Assembly: GCA_016710645.1 (NCBI GenBank) | Contig: JADJVI010000003.1 | Coordinates: forward strand, 1 to 50,710 | DNA: 50,710 nucleotides | Reading direction: 5' to 3' | Source of the DNA: Actinomycetales bacterium | Lineage (GTDB): Bacteria; Actinomycetota; Actinomycetes; Actinomycetales; Dermatophilaceae | In this document: in pieces, positions 1 to 8,978 of the stretch | Numbering within the stretch: position 1 is the stretch's first letter | Layout of the letters: every line of letters starts with the position of its first letter | Made by a program: the position numbers and the translations under genes | The notes under the pieces: generated by a model | Database searches by the model: none | Seen by the model: only the letters and a program-made list of their open reading frames with translations | Told to the model about the DNA's origin: nothing

Positions 1-751
1 TCGATGTAGATCGGACCGTCGGCACCGTGGAAGGCCACCCGGTGGTAAGCGCCGGGGTAGTCCCGGCCTCAACTCGGCCTGGGCCACGGCGGTCTGGAAG
101 GTGACATCCCACAGGCCGGGCCTCGGCGGTGTAGGGCCTCGCCGCAGGCCGGTACGCAGGAACGCCTGCTGGGCGGTGGCGGGAGTGGTCATCGATGGTG
201 CGGTAGGAGATGTCCCAGTCCAGGGAGAAGCCCATCCGCCGGAAGAGCGCCTCGAAGGCTTGCTCGTCCAGGACGGTCAGCTCGTCACAGAGCTCGATGA
301 AGTTCTGCCGGCTGATCGGCACCTCGTCGGCGGCCTTGGTCGAGGTGCGGTTGCCGTGGAACGGCGGGACGAAATCAGGCTGATAGTGCAGCGATGCATC
401 GCCGCCAACACCGTAGTAGTTCTGGACCCGCTTCTCGGTCGGCAAGCCGTTGTCGTCCCACCCGATCGGGTAGAACACGGCATACCCCGCCATCCGCTTG
501 TAGCGGGCCATGCAGTCGGTGTGCGTGTAGGAGAACACGTGCCCCATGTGCAGCGAACCCGACGCCGTGGGGGGCGGGGTGTCGATGGAGAAGACCGCCG
601 ACCGGGGGCCGGCCAGCGCGCGCTCGCGGTCGAAGCGGTAGGTGCCCTCGGCCCGCCATACCGCGCCCCACTTGTCCTCGAGGCCGTCGACCGTCGGGCG
701 GTCGGGGATCGAGGTCGGGCGAGCAGAAGGCGTGCTGGGCGTGCTGGTCAT
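1..751 (-). CDS. valS: Valyl-tRNA synthetase, N-terminal part, with frameshifts
   Basis: Class I aminoacyl-tRNA synthetase that charges tRNA-Val. Reading down from ATG 751, the first ~190 codons are clean: a short N-tail, then a DTPPPTASGSLHMGHV segment holding the HIGH signature (HMGH), followed by YTHTDCMARYKRMAG and GWDDNGLPTEKRVQNYYG. These are typical of the archaeal-like ValS found in actinobacteria. Below about position 185 the expected protein (for example WDVTFQTAVAQAEL and YPGAYHRVAFHGADGPIYI) continues only by switching frame near 180, 145, 130 and 70. The gene also runs off the window. Four or more one-base indels within 200 bp of the edge look like sequencing or assembly error; a decayed gene is the alternative. 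Identity is secure and integrity is not. Confidence 0.85.
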   Translation of the reverse strand, partial: MTSTPSTPSARPTSIPDRPTVDGLEDKWGAVWRAEGTYRFDRERALAGPRSAVFSIDTPPPTASGSLHMGHVFSYTHTDCMARYKRMAGYAVFYPIGWDDNGLPTEKRVQNYYGVGGDASLHYQPDFVPPFHGNRTSTKAADEVPISRQNFIELCDELTVLDEQAFEALFRRMGFSLDWDISYRTIDDHSRHRPAGVPAYRPAARPYTAEARPVGCHLPDRRGPGRVEAGTTPALTTGWPSTVPTVRSTS

Positions 752-980
752 GAGGTGCATCTTCCCAGACCTCGGAGAGCGTCTTCACGTCGATATCGCC
801 GGGTGTCGCGGGCCCAGTTCGCCGGACGTTCATCCTGCCCTCAACCGCTGGTCAACACTGTGATGGGGGCCACGAGTGGGCGCGCGTCGCTCCCGCCGTT
901 GTGGAGCACTCCGGATGGTTACCTTTCGGTAGGCCCTCACGCATGGACAGCAGGGGCCGCGACCACGGAAGGCTCGGATC

Positions 981-1517
981 ATGTCGGGGAGTGACGCGGT
1001 GGGGGACCGCGAACTGGACGGCGGCTGCTGCCCGGAGCTGCCCACCGAGATCCTCGACTCGCACGGCATACCTCTGTTGGTCCGTCTGGTGGAGCCGAGC
1101 GACGAAGCGGCGATCCGCGACCTGCACGAGCGCTGCTCCGAGCGCGCGCTGCGCTGGCGCTACCTCGGCATCGGGCCGCAGGTCGAGCACCTCCTGCGCT
1201 GGGTCTTCGATCGCAGCCTCGGTGAGGCCGTCGGCGTCTTCCACGGCGAGCACCTGGTGGCGCTGTCCAACCTCAGTTGTCCCGACCGGCACGGAGTCGG
1301 CGATGTCGCCTTCCTCGTGGCCGATGCCTGGCAGGGCCGGCGGATCGGTTCCCAGATGGTGACCCTGCTGGGGGAGCGAGGCCGCGCCGAAGGCTGTCGC
1401 ACGCTGCACGCCGACGTCTCCCTGGACAACGGCCGGATGCGCACCCTCTTTGCCCACCGCGGCTGGACCGGGCATGTCGAGGACGGCGACTACAGCATGG
1501 ATCTGCAGCTGGTCTGA
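981..1517 (+). CDS. GNAT-family N-acetyltransferase
   Basis: A 178-residue single-domain GNAT protein that would move an acetyl group from acetyl-CoA to an unknown amine. The acetyl-CoA loop is visible near residues 108-125 (VADAWQGRRIGSQMVTLL, a Q/RxxGxG/A-type motif), followed by ADVSLDNGRMRTLFAHRGW, the usual motif B helix and strand with its asparagine. ATG 981 has a GGAAGG Shine-Dalgarno about 9 bases upstream. It ends 10 bp from a convergent membrane-protein gene and is not in an operon. The N-terminal 35 residues are acidic and outside the fold. The substrate cannot be inferred from sequence. Confidence 0.85.
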   Translation: MSGSDAVGDRELDGGCCPELPTEILDSHGIPLLVRLVEPSDEAAIRDLHERCSERALRWRYLGIGPQVEHLLRWVFDRSLGEAVGVFHGEHLVALSNLSCPDRHGVGDVAFLVADAWQGRRIGSQMVTLLGERGRAEGCRTLHADVSLDNGRMRTLFAHRGWTGHVEDGDYSMDLQLV

Positions 1518-1526
1518 CCCAGCCCC

Positions 1527-2996
1527 TCAGGGCTGACTCGGTGAGTCGAAGTCCTCAATGCTGCGCTGCACCCGATCGACGAAGGACGTGTCCCGCCGCA
1601 CAAAGACCCGGTGGAGCACATAGCCCACCTGGACCACAGCGAGCACGACCGGACCCACGATCCACCCCGCGTCGTGGCCCGCCTTCCCGGCGAACCACTG
1701 GCCTACGACCGGCCCGAGCCAGGCGCCGAACAGGCCGCTCGTGAGGGCAATGACGCCCCAGGTGGGCCACAAGGCGACCAACTGCCCCGCCGAGGACCGG
1801 CGGCGTTGTGCTGCGGCGGTCACGCGTGCCGACATCGCAGCCGTGTCGTCTTGCGGTCCGACGGCCACGACCACCCGTTGGCGACGTTCCTCCTGCTCGT
1901 GGAGTTCCCGATGGACGGTCATTCGGGCCGGAAGCGCAGTCGTGAACAGCGCTCCGAGCGCGCAGAGGGCGGACCCGGCATACCGGGCAGTCCCTCCGGT
2001 CGCGGCTACCAGCACGGCGACTGACGCGGCGAACAAGACCGCGGTGGCGAGCTGACTCCACCGGACGAAGGGGGAGAACGCGGCCGCCAGGGCAAGGGGC
2101 AGCCGCGCGCGGCTCGGATCGGCTGGGTGCGAAGCGGACGCTTGCCCACCTGGCCTGGCCAGTCGCCGTCGGGTGAGGGGCGCGAAATCGCGCGAGCTGG
2201 ACCACCCCACGCGGCGATCGTCGGAGTCGGCTAGGTCGGTCACCTCCAGGGGATGCCCGTCGTGCGTCGCGCACATCCGAGCGATGGCGTGAGCTCGCTG
2301 CGCGCCGGTCAGGGTCAGGGAAACCCAGGTCGCGAGGTACGCCAGCGCCCCCGCCGTGGCGGTGAGGGGAACAAAGACGATGCACGGCAGCAGGATGATC
2401 CGCGTCTCGATACTGGGGCCGGGGCGCAGCGACCACACCGACAACAGCCACCGGGACATGTCAATCCACGAGCGCAGCCACCAGGCCAGGACACCGAGCA
2501 GAGCGAGTCCCGGTGCCGTGCCGACGGTGATGTCCTCCCACAGCTCCGGTGAGGTGCCTGCGACCGGCCGGGACGCCACATCCTGCGGGCCGGTTGAGCC
2601 TGGTTGAGCCGGGTCGAGCACCGCGAACGAACAGCCCATTCCGGTGACGACGACCGGCCGACCGAGGGCCCGCGCCGCGACGTACCACGTCGGCGGGTCG
2701 CTGGGCAGCACCGCCTCGTGCAGCCGAGTCGTCGCGTGCTCGCTCAGCCGCCTGATCTGGTCGGGCGGGGGAGTGCTCAACCCTCCGTTGCGGCGGGCTA
2801 CCTCGAGGATTCGGTGTGCGGCATAGGGAGGGAGCAGCACGAGCGCGGCGAGGCTGGCGACGGACAAACCGGGTACCACGAGGTCAGGGCGCCAGAGGGC
2901 CGCGGGGAGGAGCAGGCACCCGATCGACGCCAGCGCCAACAGCGGTCCGTGGAGCGCGATGAGCACGGCCGCGCGGACCCATCCCCAGGTGGTCAC
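1527..2996 (-). CDS. Multi-pass membrane protein of unknown function
   Basis: A 489-residue protein starting at GTG 2996. Two hydrophobic segments lie in the first 60 residues, one near 170-190, one near 210-230, two around 320-360 and two near the C-terminus (WGVIALTSGLFGAWLGPVVG and WIVGPVVLAVVQVGYVLHRVF). Soluble stretches separate them. The overall plan, with hydrophobic ends around a soluble region, is reminiscent of membrane M48-like proteins, but I see no HExxH zinc motif, so no function is assigned. Its start is only 37 bp from the divergent PlsC gene, and its end is 10 bp from the convergent acetyltransferase gene. Codon use matches the surrounding genes. Confidence 0.7.
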   Translation of the reverse strand: MTTWGWVRAAVLIALHGPLLALASIGCLLLPAALWRPDLVVPGLSVASLAALVLLPPYAAHRILEVARRNGGLSTPPPDQIRRLSEHATTRLHEAVLPSDPPTWYVAARALGRPVVVTGMGCSFAVLDPAQPGSTGPQDVASRPVAGTSPELWEDITVGTAPGLALLGVLAWWLRSWIDMSRWLLSVWSLRPGPSIETRIILLPCIVFVPLTATAGALAYLATWVSLTLTGAQRAHAIARMCATHDGHPLEVTDLADSDDRRVGWSSSRDFAPLTRRRLARPGGQASASHPADPSRARLPLALAAAFSPFVRWSQLATAVLFAASVAVLVAATGGTARYAGSALCALGALFTTALPARMTVHRELHEQEERRQRVVVAVGPQDDTAAMSARVTAAAQRRRSSAGQLVALWPTWGVIALTSGLFGAWLGPVVGQWFAGKAGHDAGWIVGPVVLAVVQVGYVLHRVFVRRDTSFVDRVQRSIEDFDSPSQP

Positions 2997-3020
2997 ACGG
3001 GAAGTCTGGCACGACGGCCC

Positions 3021-3026
3021 TAGGGT
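3021..3026 (+). promoter_or_regulatory. -10 element (TAGGGT) of a leaderless plsC-like gene
   Basis: TAGGGT fits the actinobacterial TANNNT -10 hexamer. It sits 7 bases before GTG 3034, which places the transcript start at or next to the start codon. This favours GTG 3034 over upstream in-frame codons. Prediction only. Confidence 0.45.
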
Positions 3027-3033
3027 GGCTCTC

Positions 3034-3801
3034 GTGGATCTCGTCTACTGGCCGGTCATCGGCGTCGCCCGCACCCTTTTCCTCGCTCAGGGTTTGCGTT
3101 TCACCATCGTCGGCAAGGACAACGTGCCCCGGCGTGGGGGCGCGGTGATGGCGATCAACCACACCGGCTACCTCGATTTCACGTATGCCGGCTACGCGGC
3201 ACTCCCAGCCGGGCGGCTGGTGCGGTTCATGGCCAAGGAGTCGGTCTTCGAGCACAAGCTCAGCGGCCCGCTGATGCGCGGGATGAAGCACATCCCGGTC
3301 GACCGCACGGCCGGCGCGGCGGCATACCGGAACGCGGTCAAGGCCCTACGCGACGGCGAGATCGTCGGCGTGTATCCCGAGGCGACCATCTCGCGGTCCT
3401 TCGAGCTCAAGGAGTTCAAGCTCGGCGCGGCGCGAATGGCCCAGGAGGCGGGCGTGCCCATCCTGCCGACGACCGTGTGGGGCGCTCAGCGGGTGTGGAC
3501 CAAGGGCCACCCCAAGAAGCTCGGGCGCACCAACACGCCGATCTTCATCACGGTGGGAGAGCCGATGCCGGTGGCGGCAGAGGCCGACATCGTCGAAGTG
3601 ACAGCCGAACTCAAGCGCCGAATGCAGGTGCAGATCGACGGGCAGCAGGTCGCCTATCCGCCGATGCGTGCCGATGAGGCGCACCTCATGCCGGCCCGGC
3701 TCGGCGGCACTGCTCCCACGCTCGAGGAAGCCATGGTCATCCATCGCGCCGACGCCGAGCGCCGCCGCGAGGAAGCTCGGCGCAGAGCCGAGCAGGGCTG
3801 A
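3034..3801 (+). CDS. 1-acyl-sn-glycerol-3-phosphate acyltransferase (PlsC family)
   Basis: A membrane-associated acyltransferase that adds the second acyl chain to make phosphatidic acid, or a related lysophospholipid. Motif I, NHTGYLD, matches the catalytic NHxxxxD; GVYPEATIS matches the acceptor-binding EGTRS-type motif; VPILPTTVWG is the following conserved strand. The N-terminus is hydrophobic (VYWPVIGVARTLFLAQG). The C-terminal 30 residues are charged and predicted helical. Start candidates are GTG 3025 and GTG 3034; the latter is preferred because of the adjacent -10 box. The next gene follows after 2 bases. A radical SAM gene usually sits at this place in related genomes, so the neighbourhood is slightly unusual. 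Confidence 0.85.
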   Translation: MDLVYWPVIGVARTLFLAQGLRFTIVGKDNVPRRGGAVMAINHTGYLDFTYAGYAALPAGRLVRFMAKESVFEHKLSGPLMRGMKHIPVDRTAGAAAYRNAVKALRDGEIVGVYPEATISRSFELKEFKLGAARMAQEAGVPILPTTVWGAQRVWTKGHPKKLGRTNTPIFITVGEPMPVAAEADIVEVTAELKRRMQVQIDGQQVAYPPMRADEAHLMPARLGGTAPTLEEAMVIHRADAERRREEARRRAEQG

Positions 3802-3803
3802 CG

Positions 3804-4583
3804 ATGGCTCGGCAACGCGAACCCGAGGGCCCACCGCCCGCGCAGGTCGTCCAGAAGGTGCGGCTCCGATATGCCAAGCGTGGTCGGTTGCGGTTCTCGT
3901 CGACCCGGGACTTCCAGCGGGCGCTAGAGCGGGCCCTGCGGCGGGCTCAGGTGCCCATTGCGTTCTCGGCTGGCTTCCATCCCCACCCGCGGATCTCCTA
4001 CGCCAATGCCGCGTCGACCGGAACCGCCAGCGAGGCGGAATACGTCGAGCTGGCGTTGACCCGCTCGGTCGACCCAGCAACGCTGGCGGCGGCTCTGGAC
4101 GCGGCGCTGCCACCCGGGCTGGACATCGTCGCGGCGGCCGAGGCGACGCCGGGTGCGCTGGCTGACCGACTGCAGGCGAGTGACTGGGCGATCGCCGTGC
4201 GCGGCATGGATGCGTCCGAGCTCGGGGCCGCCATCGAGACCTTCCTTGCTGCCGAGCGGATCGAGGTGAGCCGGATGTTCAAGACCGGCCTGCGCACTTT
4301 CGACGCTCGCGCGGCCGTCATCCTGATGCGGCTCGACACGGCCGAGTCACTGGCGGTCCTGACCGAGGTCGTCGCGCCGGAATGTGCGATACTCCGGATG
4401 GTCGTACGGCACACCACACCCGCCGTGCGCCCCGACGACATTCTGACCGCGCTGCGTGCAGTTGCCGGTCTGGAGCCGCCGACACCGCCCCTGGTGATCC
4501 GGCTGGCCCAAGGCCCGCTGCAGGACGACAACGCGACGGTGGCCGATCCATTGGCCGCCATCGAGAGCGTCGCCGGCGCCTGA
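3804..4583 (+). CDS. TIGR03936 (DUF2344) radical-SAM-associated protein
   Basis: A 259-residue protein of the TIGR03936 family. Family hallmarks near the N-terminus are VRLRYAKRGRLRFSSTRDF, RALRRAQVPIAFSAGFHPHP and ISYANAASTGTASEAEYVE. The biochemical role is unknown. In many bacteria this domain is fused to, or encoded just downstream of, a B12-binding radical SAM protein (TIGR03960) and just upstream of rne/rng. Here the rne side is conserved, but the upstream neighbour is a PlsC-type gene 2 bases away and no radical SAM gene is in the window. ATG 3804 is the natural start. Confidence 0.85.
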   Translation: MARQREPEGPPPAQVVQKVRLRYAKRGRLRFSSTRDFQRALERALRRAQVPIAFSAGFHPHPRISYANAASTGTASEAEYVELALTRSVDPATLAAALDAALPPGLDIVAAAEATPGALADRLQASDWAIAVRGMDASELGAAIETFLAAERIEVSRMFKTGLRTFDARAAVILMRLDTAESLAVLTEVVAPECAILRMVVRHTTPAVRPDDILTALRAVAGLEPPTPPLVIRLAQGPLQDDNATVADPLAAIESVAGA

Positions 4584-4745
4584 TTCGGGGCCGCGCATCC
4601 TGCGCGAACTGGGTCGGACGTAGCGAGACGACTTCCGTCGCGCCGCACCCGCGGCGTGGACGACGCCAGACCACGCGCCGCGTGGTGACGTGGGGGAGAC
4701 CCCGGTGGTGTGGGCGTTGCCGCGCGGGTGACGAGAGGACGCCCT

Positions 4746-7700
4746 GTGGCATCCACCGAAGAACCCACCACCGCTGCCGACGAGTCTGCAGACACGACAC
4801 CGCCTGGTATGCCGTCCGGCTCGCCTGCCGAGGGCGCTCGAGAGGTCACCGTGGCCGCGGCCGAAACCCCGGTCAAGCGGGCCCCCCGCCAGAGGGCCAG
4901 TGCGCGGACCACCGCCCGCAAGGCGGCAGCCACGACCCCTTCGGCTGGGGCGGCTGACGTCCCCGTCGACGTTGACCTCGCGGCCACTGCGGCGGACGAC
5001 TCCGCTCCGGTCGCGGCCTCCGACCCGGGCGCTGCGACTGCGGACCCCACCGCTGCGCCCGCTGACCGCAGCACAGACCCGGCTCCCGTCGCCGGCACCA
5101 CTGGAACCGCCGGCGCCCGGCCGGCCAGCCGCACAAGGCGGACCCGGAAGGCCGTCGCGCCCGTCCACGCCCCGGAACCCACCATCGAATCCACGCACGG
5201 CGCCCCCGCGGACGTCGACGCTCCTGCCCAGACCGAGGACGCCGGCGCCATGGCTTCGCCCGTCGAGGAGCCCCCGGCAACCGCCGCCACCTCCGCTCCC
5301 CGCAAGCGGGCCCCGCGCAAACGCGCGACCAAAGTTGCGGTCACCGCGCCCGGGCTCGCCGAGACCACCGCCGAGGCGCCCGTCGCAGAAGCCGGCGAGA
5401 CCGTGGCCGAGACCGTTGACCTGTCGCTCATCGAGGGCGAACCGCTCGACGAGGTCCAGCCGGACCTGGACGGCGAAGGTGACGACACGGCATACCAGGA
5501 GCCGGTCGCCACGGTGGCGAGCTTCGGGGTGCTCTTCCAGGCACCCGTGCCCGTGGTCGCCCCGCGGCGCAGCCGCCGCGCGAGCGCGCCGGCCGCTGCC
5601 CCCGCCGCCGTCGAGCCCGCGGCCACGGTGGACGACACCGTTGATCCCGACGCCGAGCCCGAGCTGCTTCCTGCCGATCTCGGCACCGACGGAACGGCCT
5701 CTGCCGATCCGACCGACTCCGAGACCGACAGTGACGGCGAGGGTGACGAGACCACCGCGACCGGCCGCCGTCGGCGCCGCCGGGGTGGCAAGGGCCGTCG
5801 TCCGCGCGGCACCGACACGAGCTCCGAGTCCGCCGAGGGCAGCGACGCGGCCGAGGCCACCGCCGCGGCGGCGACCGACGATGAGAGCGCTGACCAGTCC
5901 GACGAGGGTGAGGATGACGCCGCCGGCTCGACCGGCGAGGGCACCGGCACCCGGCGTCGCACCCGCCGTCGCCGCCGCACCGGGAGCAGCGACACCGACG
6001 ACACCCCGGGAGTCGTGACGCGGGTCCGCCAGCCGCGCCCCGAGCGCGACGAGGTCACCGGGGTGCGGGGCTCGACTCGCCTGGAGGCCAAGCGTCAGCG
6101 CCGCCGTGAGGGTCGGGAGGCCGGTCGTCGGCGCACCATCATCACCGAGGCCGAATTCCTTGCCCGTCGCGAGAGCGTCGAGCGGGTCATGGTCGTGCGG
6201 GCGCGCCAGGGGCGCACCCAGATCGGGGTTCTCGAAGACGGTGTGCTCGTCGAGCACTACGTCTCCCGGGAGACCAGCTCCTCGATGGCCGGCAATATCT
6301 ACCTCGGCCGGGTCCAGAACGTCCTGCCCTCGATGGAGGCGGCCTTCGTCGACATCGGTCGCGGCCGCAATGCGGTCCTGTATGCCGGTGAGGTCAACTG
6401 GGACGCCGCCGGCCTGGAGGTCGGCAGCGCCAAGCGCATCGAGAACGCCCTGGAATCCGGCCAGTCGGTCCTCGTCCAGGTCACCAAGGACCCCATCGGT
6501 CACAAGGGCGCCCGGCTCACCTCACAGATCTCGCTGCCGGGCCGCTACCTCGTCTACGTGCCCGACTCGTCGATGACCGGTATCTCCCGCAAGCTGCCCG
6601 ACACCGAGCGGGCCCGGCTCAAGCGGATCCTGCGCGATGTCGTCCCCGAGTCGGCCGGCGTGATCGTGCGCACCGCCGCCGAGGGTGCCTCTGAGGAGGA
6701 GTTGCGCGCCGACGTCGAGCGGCTCACCGCGATCTGGGAGCAGATCAAGACCAAGGCCGACGGCCTCACCAGCGGCCGCAAGGGCAAGGGCGGCGTCGCT
6801 CCGACTCTGCTGCACGGTGAGCCCGACATGACGGTGCGGGTCATCCGCGACGTCTTCAACGAGGACTTCACCCAGCTCGTCGTCGCGGGCGACACGGCCT
6901 GGGCCGAGGTCAACGACTACGTCAACTCGGTCGCCCCAGACCTCGCACCCCGCTTGACCAAGTGGACGAGCGAGACCGACATCTTCACGCAGTACCGCGT
7001 GGACGAGCAGATCGCCAAGGCGATGGACCGCAAGGTCTGGCTGCCCTCCGGTGGCTCGCTCGTCATCGACCGCACCGAGGCGATGACGGTTGTCGACGTC
7101 AACACCGGCAAGTTCGTCGGCTCGGGCGGCAACCTCGAAGAGACGGTCACCCGCAACAACATCGAAGCCGCCGAAGAGATCGTCCGGCAGCTGCGGCTGC
7201 GCGACATCGGCGGCATCATCGTCATCGACTTCATCGACATGGTCCTGGAGTCCAACCGCGACCTCGTCGTCCGCCGGCTGCTGGAGTGCCTTGGCCGCGA
7301 CCGCACCAAGCACCAGGTCGCCGAGGTCACCTCGCTCGGTTTGGTCCAGATGACGCGCAAGCGGGTCGGGTCCGGACTCATCGAGGTCTTCTCCGAGTCG
7401 TGTGCCCACTGCAACGGGCGCGGCTACATCGTGCACTCCGAGCCGATCGAGCGCGGGTCCTCGACACCCGAGCCCGAGCCGGCGGCGAGTCCCGCTCCCG
7501 CGCGCAACAGCCGGTCACGACGCGGTCGCTCCGGTATGCCGTCCGAGCCGGTCGCGAAGGCCCCGACACCTCCGCCTGGCGGGCCGACGCCCGCTCAGAT
7601 CGCCGCCGCGGCGCACGCCGCGGCCATGAAGAGCGCCGAAGCCCCGGGTGCGGCGGACGACGCCGCCGCTGGCGAAGGCACCGAGGTCTCTGGAGTCACC

Positions 7701-8054
7701 GACGCTGCTGAGTCCATGGATGTCATCGCTGGCACCGATGTCGCGCAGACGCCGAGTGAAGCGTCGGCCGTCTCTGTCGACATCACCGACGGTGTCGACG
7801 CCGGGGCCGAGGCCACTGGCAGCACCGAGGATGCCGAGCCTGCTGCCGCGGAATCGCTTGCCGAGCCCCCACTGATCGAGGGCGACGCCGCAACCGAGGC
7901 TGAGGCTGGGACGGGCTCCCAAAGCGTGACCGTCGAGGTCACCGAGGAGGTCACCGCGCAGGCTGCGCCGACCACGTCCTCCGCACGCAGTCGGGGCCGT
8001 CGTCGGCGGGGTCGGGCCAGTGCGCCCGCCGGGCCGCCCCGCCCGGCTAGCTGA
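4746..8054 (+). CDS. rne: Ribonuclease E/G with long disordered extensions
   Basis: Endoribonuclease for rRNA processing and mRNA decay. GTG 4746 is chosen because GAGAGGA lies about 8 bases upstream. About 480 residues of Ala/Pro/Glu-rich sequence with basic patches (GRRRRRRGGKGRRPRG and TRRRTRRRRR types) precede the S1 domain (VMVVRARQGRTQIGVLEDG, then GNIYLGRVQNVLPSMEAAF). The DNase I-like catalytic core follows, with TVVDVNTGKFVG and IIVIDFIDM carrying the metal-binding aspartates. The Zn-link motif is CAHCNGRGY. A further ~190 disordered residues end in a basic patch. At 1,102 residues it is long, as is usual in actinobacteria, where the tails organise partners. It is followed by rplU, rpmA and obgE, a classic order. 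Confidence 0.95.
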   Translation: MASTEEPTTAADESADTTPPGMPSGSPAEGAREVTVAAAETPVKRAPRQRASARTTARKAAATTPSAGAADVPVDVDLAATAADDSAPVAASDPGAATADPTAAPADRSTDPAPVAGTTGTAGARPASRTRRTRKAVAPVHAPEPTIESTHGAPADVDAPAQTEDAGAMASPVEEPPATAATSAPRKRAPRKRATKVAVTAPGLAETTAEAPVAEAGETVAETVDLSLIEGEPLDEVQPDLDGEGDDTAYQEPVATVASFGVLFQAPVPVVAPRRSRRASAPAAAPAAVEPAATVDDTVDPDAEPELLPADLGTDGTASADPTDSETDSDGEGDETTATGRRRRRRGGKGRRPRGTDTSSESAEGSDAAEATAAAATDDESADQSDEGEDDAAGSTGEGTGTRRRTRRRRRTGSSDTDDTPGVVTRVRQPRPERDEVTGVRGSTRLEAKRQRRREGREAGRRRTIITEAEFLARRESVERVMVVRARQGRTQIGVLEDGVLVEHYVSRETSSSMAGNIYLGRVQNVLPSMEAAFVDIGRGRNAVLYAGEVNWDAAGLEVGSAKRIENALESGQSVLVQVTKDPIGHKGARLTSQISLPGRYLVYVPDSSMTGISRKLPDTERARLKRILRDVVPESAGVIVRTAAEGASEEELRADVERLTAIWEQIKTKADGLTSGRKGKGGVAPTLLHGEPDMTVRVIRDVFNEDFTQLVVAGDTAWAEVNDYVNSVAPDLAPRLTKWTSETDIFTQYRVDEQIAKAMDRKVWLPSGGSLVIDRTEAMTVVDVNTGKFVGSGGNLEETVTRNNIEAAEEIVRQLRLRDIGGIIVIDFIDMVLESNRDLVVRRLLECLGRDRTKHQVAEVTSLGLVQMTRKRVGSGLIEVFSESCAHCNGRGYIVHSEPIERGSSTPEPEPAASPAPARNSRSRRGRSGMPSEPVAKAPTPPPGGPTPAQIAAAAHAAAMKSAEAPGAADDAAAGEGTEVSGVTDAAESMDVIAGTDVAQTPSEASAVSVDITDGVDAGAEATGSTEDAEPAAAESLAEPPLIEGDAATEAEAGTGSQSVTVEVTEEVTAQAAPTTSSARSRGRRRRGRASAPAGPPRPAS

Positions 8055-8088
8055 CCATCGGTTGACCGAACGGCATACGGTGGCTGTT

Positions 8089-8123
8089 GGTTTTGCCGTG
8101 GTTTTGCCGGTGGTTTTGCCGGT
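8089..8123 (+). repeat. Three tandem copies of a 12-base repeat before rplU
   Basis: GGTTTTGCCGT (8089-8099) is followed by two exact copies of GGTTTTGCCGGT (8100-8111 and 8112-8123). They lie between the rne stop and the rplU promoter or leader. The T-runs are unusual in this GC-rich sequence. Function unknown. Confidence 0.8.
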
Positions 8124-8173
8124 GGGCAGCGCGCCAGTAAGCTATCCCCTTGGTGCGCCCACCGATCTGTGCC

Positions 8174-8189
8174 CCTGCGTCCCCGCAGG
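8174..8189 (+). promoter_or_regulatory. Hairpin in the rplU leader
   Basis: CCTGCG-TCCC-CGCAGG forms a 6-bp stem with a 4-base loop about 60 bases before the rplU start. Ribosomal-protein leaders often carry autoregulatory structures, but no known L21 leader consensus was recognised, so this is only a candidate. Confidence 0.35.
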
Positions 8190-8247
8190 CTGCTACGTGA
8201 CGGTTCCCGAGAGCGCGCGCCCTCGTGAAATGGAAGGCAGTAACGAC

Positions 8248-8556
8248 GTGTACGCGATTGTTCGCGCTGGCGGTCGCCAGGAAAAGGTCGCCGTGGGCGA
8301 TGTCTTGCTCATCGACAAGGTCGACACCGCCGTCGGCGAGAGCTTCTCGCTCCCGGCGCTGCTCCTCGTCGACGGTGACACCGTCACCACCGACGTAGCC
8401 AAGCTGGCCAAGGTCTCCGTGACCGCCGAGGTCGTCAAGCCGGCCAAGGGCCCCAAGATCGTCATCCACAAGCACAAGAACAAGACCGGCTACCACAAGC
8501 GTCAGGGCCACCGTCAGCCGCTGACCCAGGTCAAGGTCACGGCCATCACGGCCTGA
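8248..8556 (+). CDS. rplU: 50S ribosomal protein L21
   Basis: A 102-residue L21 protein, which binds 23S rRNA in the large subunit. It begins VYAIVRAGGRQEKVAVGDV and contains the L21 signature near the end (IHKHKNKTGYHKRQGHRQP). GTG 8248 is preferred because GGAAGGCAG lies just upstream and this gives the standard length; ATG 8230 would add six residues. It lies 32 bp before rpmA, the almost universal partner. Confidence 0.97.
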   Translation: MYAIVRAGGRQEKVAVGDVLLIDKVDTAVGESFSLPALLLVDGDTVTTDVAKLAKVSVTAEVVKPAKGPKIVIHKHKNKTGYHKRQGHRQPLTQVKVTAITA

Positions 8557-8587
8557 CAGCCACCGAGACCAGAGAGAAGGCACTGAC

Positions 8588-8857
8588 ATGGCACACAAGA
8601 AGGGTGCGTCCTCGACCCGCAACGGTCGCGACTCCAACGCACAGCGCCTGGGCGTCAAGCGCTTCGGCGGCCAGCTGGTCAACGCGGGCGAGATCCTCGT
8701 CCGCCAGCGCGGCACCCACTTCCACCCGGGTGAGGGTGTCGGTCGCGGTGGCGACGACACACTGTTCGCCCTCGTCGCCGGCGCCGTCAAGTTCGGCACC
8801 AAGCGCGGCCGCAAGACCGTCAACATCGAGACGGTCGAGGCTGTCGAGGTCAAGTAG
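8588..8857 (+). CDS. rpmA: 50S ribosomal protein L27
   Basis: An 89-residue L27 protein whose N-terminus reaches the peptidyl-transferase centre. It begins MAHKKGASSTRNGRDSNAQR with no cleavable N-terminal extension of the Firmicutes type, and contains GVKRFGGQ and RQRGTHFHPG. GAGAGAAGG is upstream of the ATG. It follows rplU and is closed by a strong terminator hairpin before obgE. Confidence 0.98.
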   Translation: MAHKKGASSTRNGRDSNAQRLGVKRFGGQLVNAGEILVRQRGTHFHPGEGVGRGGDDTLFALVAGAVKFGTKRGRKTVNIETVEAVEVK

Positions 8858-8883
8858 TTCCTCGACACCACCGAGCAACGCGA

Positions 8884-8908
8884 GGGGCGGGCCGCGTCGG
8901 CCCGCCCC
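8884..8908 (+). terminator. Terminator hairpin after rpmA
   Basis: A perfect 10-bp stem, GGGGCGGGCC / GGCCCGCCCC, with loop GCGTC, is followed by only two T residues. This is typical of GC-rich actinobacterial terminators. It sits 27 bp after the rpmA stop and 70 bp before obgE. Confidence 0.75.
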
Positions 8909-8978
8909 TTCGCATTCCCCGATCACCGCATTTCGACCACCGAGTTTCCCGAACCACCCACGACTGCAGGAGCACACC

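Noticed and set aside
101..994. 297-residue plus-strand open frame at the window start
   Set aside because: It is the complement of the broken valS gene and its promoter; valS motifs on the other strand explain the sequence.
3998..6503. Two very long minus-strand open frames opposite rne
   Set aside because: They mirror the GC-rich, Ala/Arg-rich disordered arm of RNase E. Their translations are low-complexity, with no domain and no start signals.
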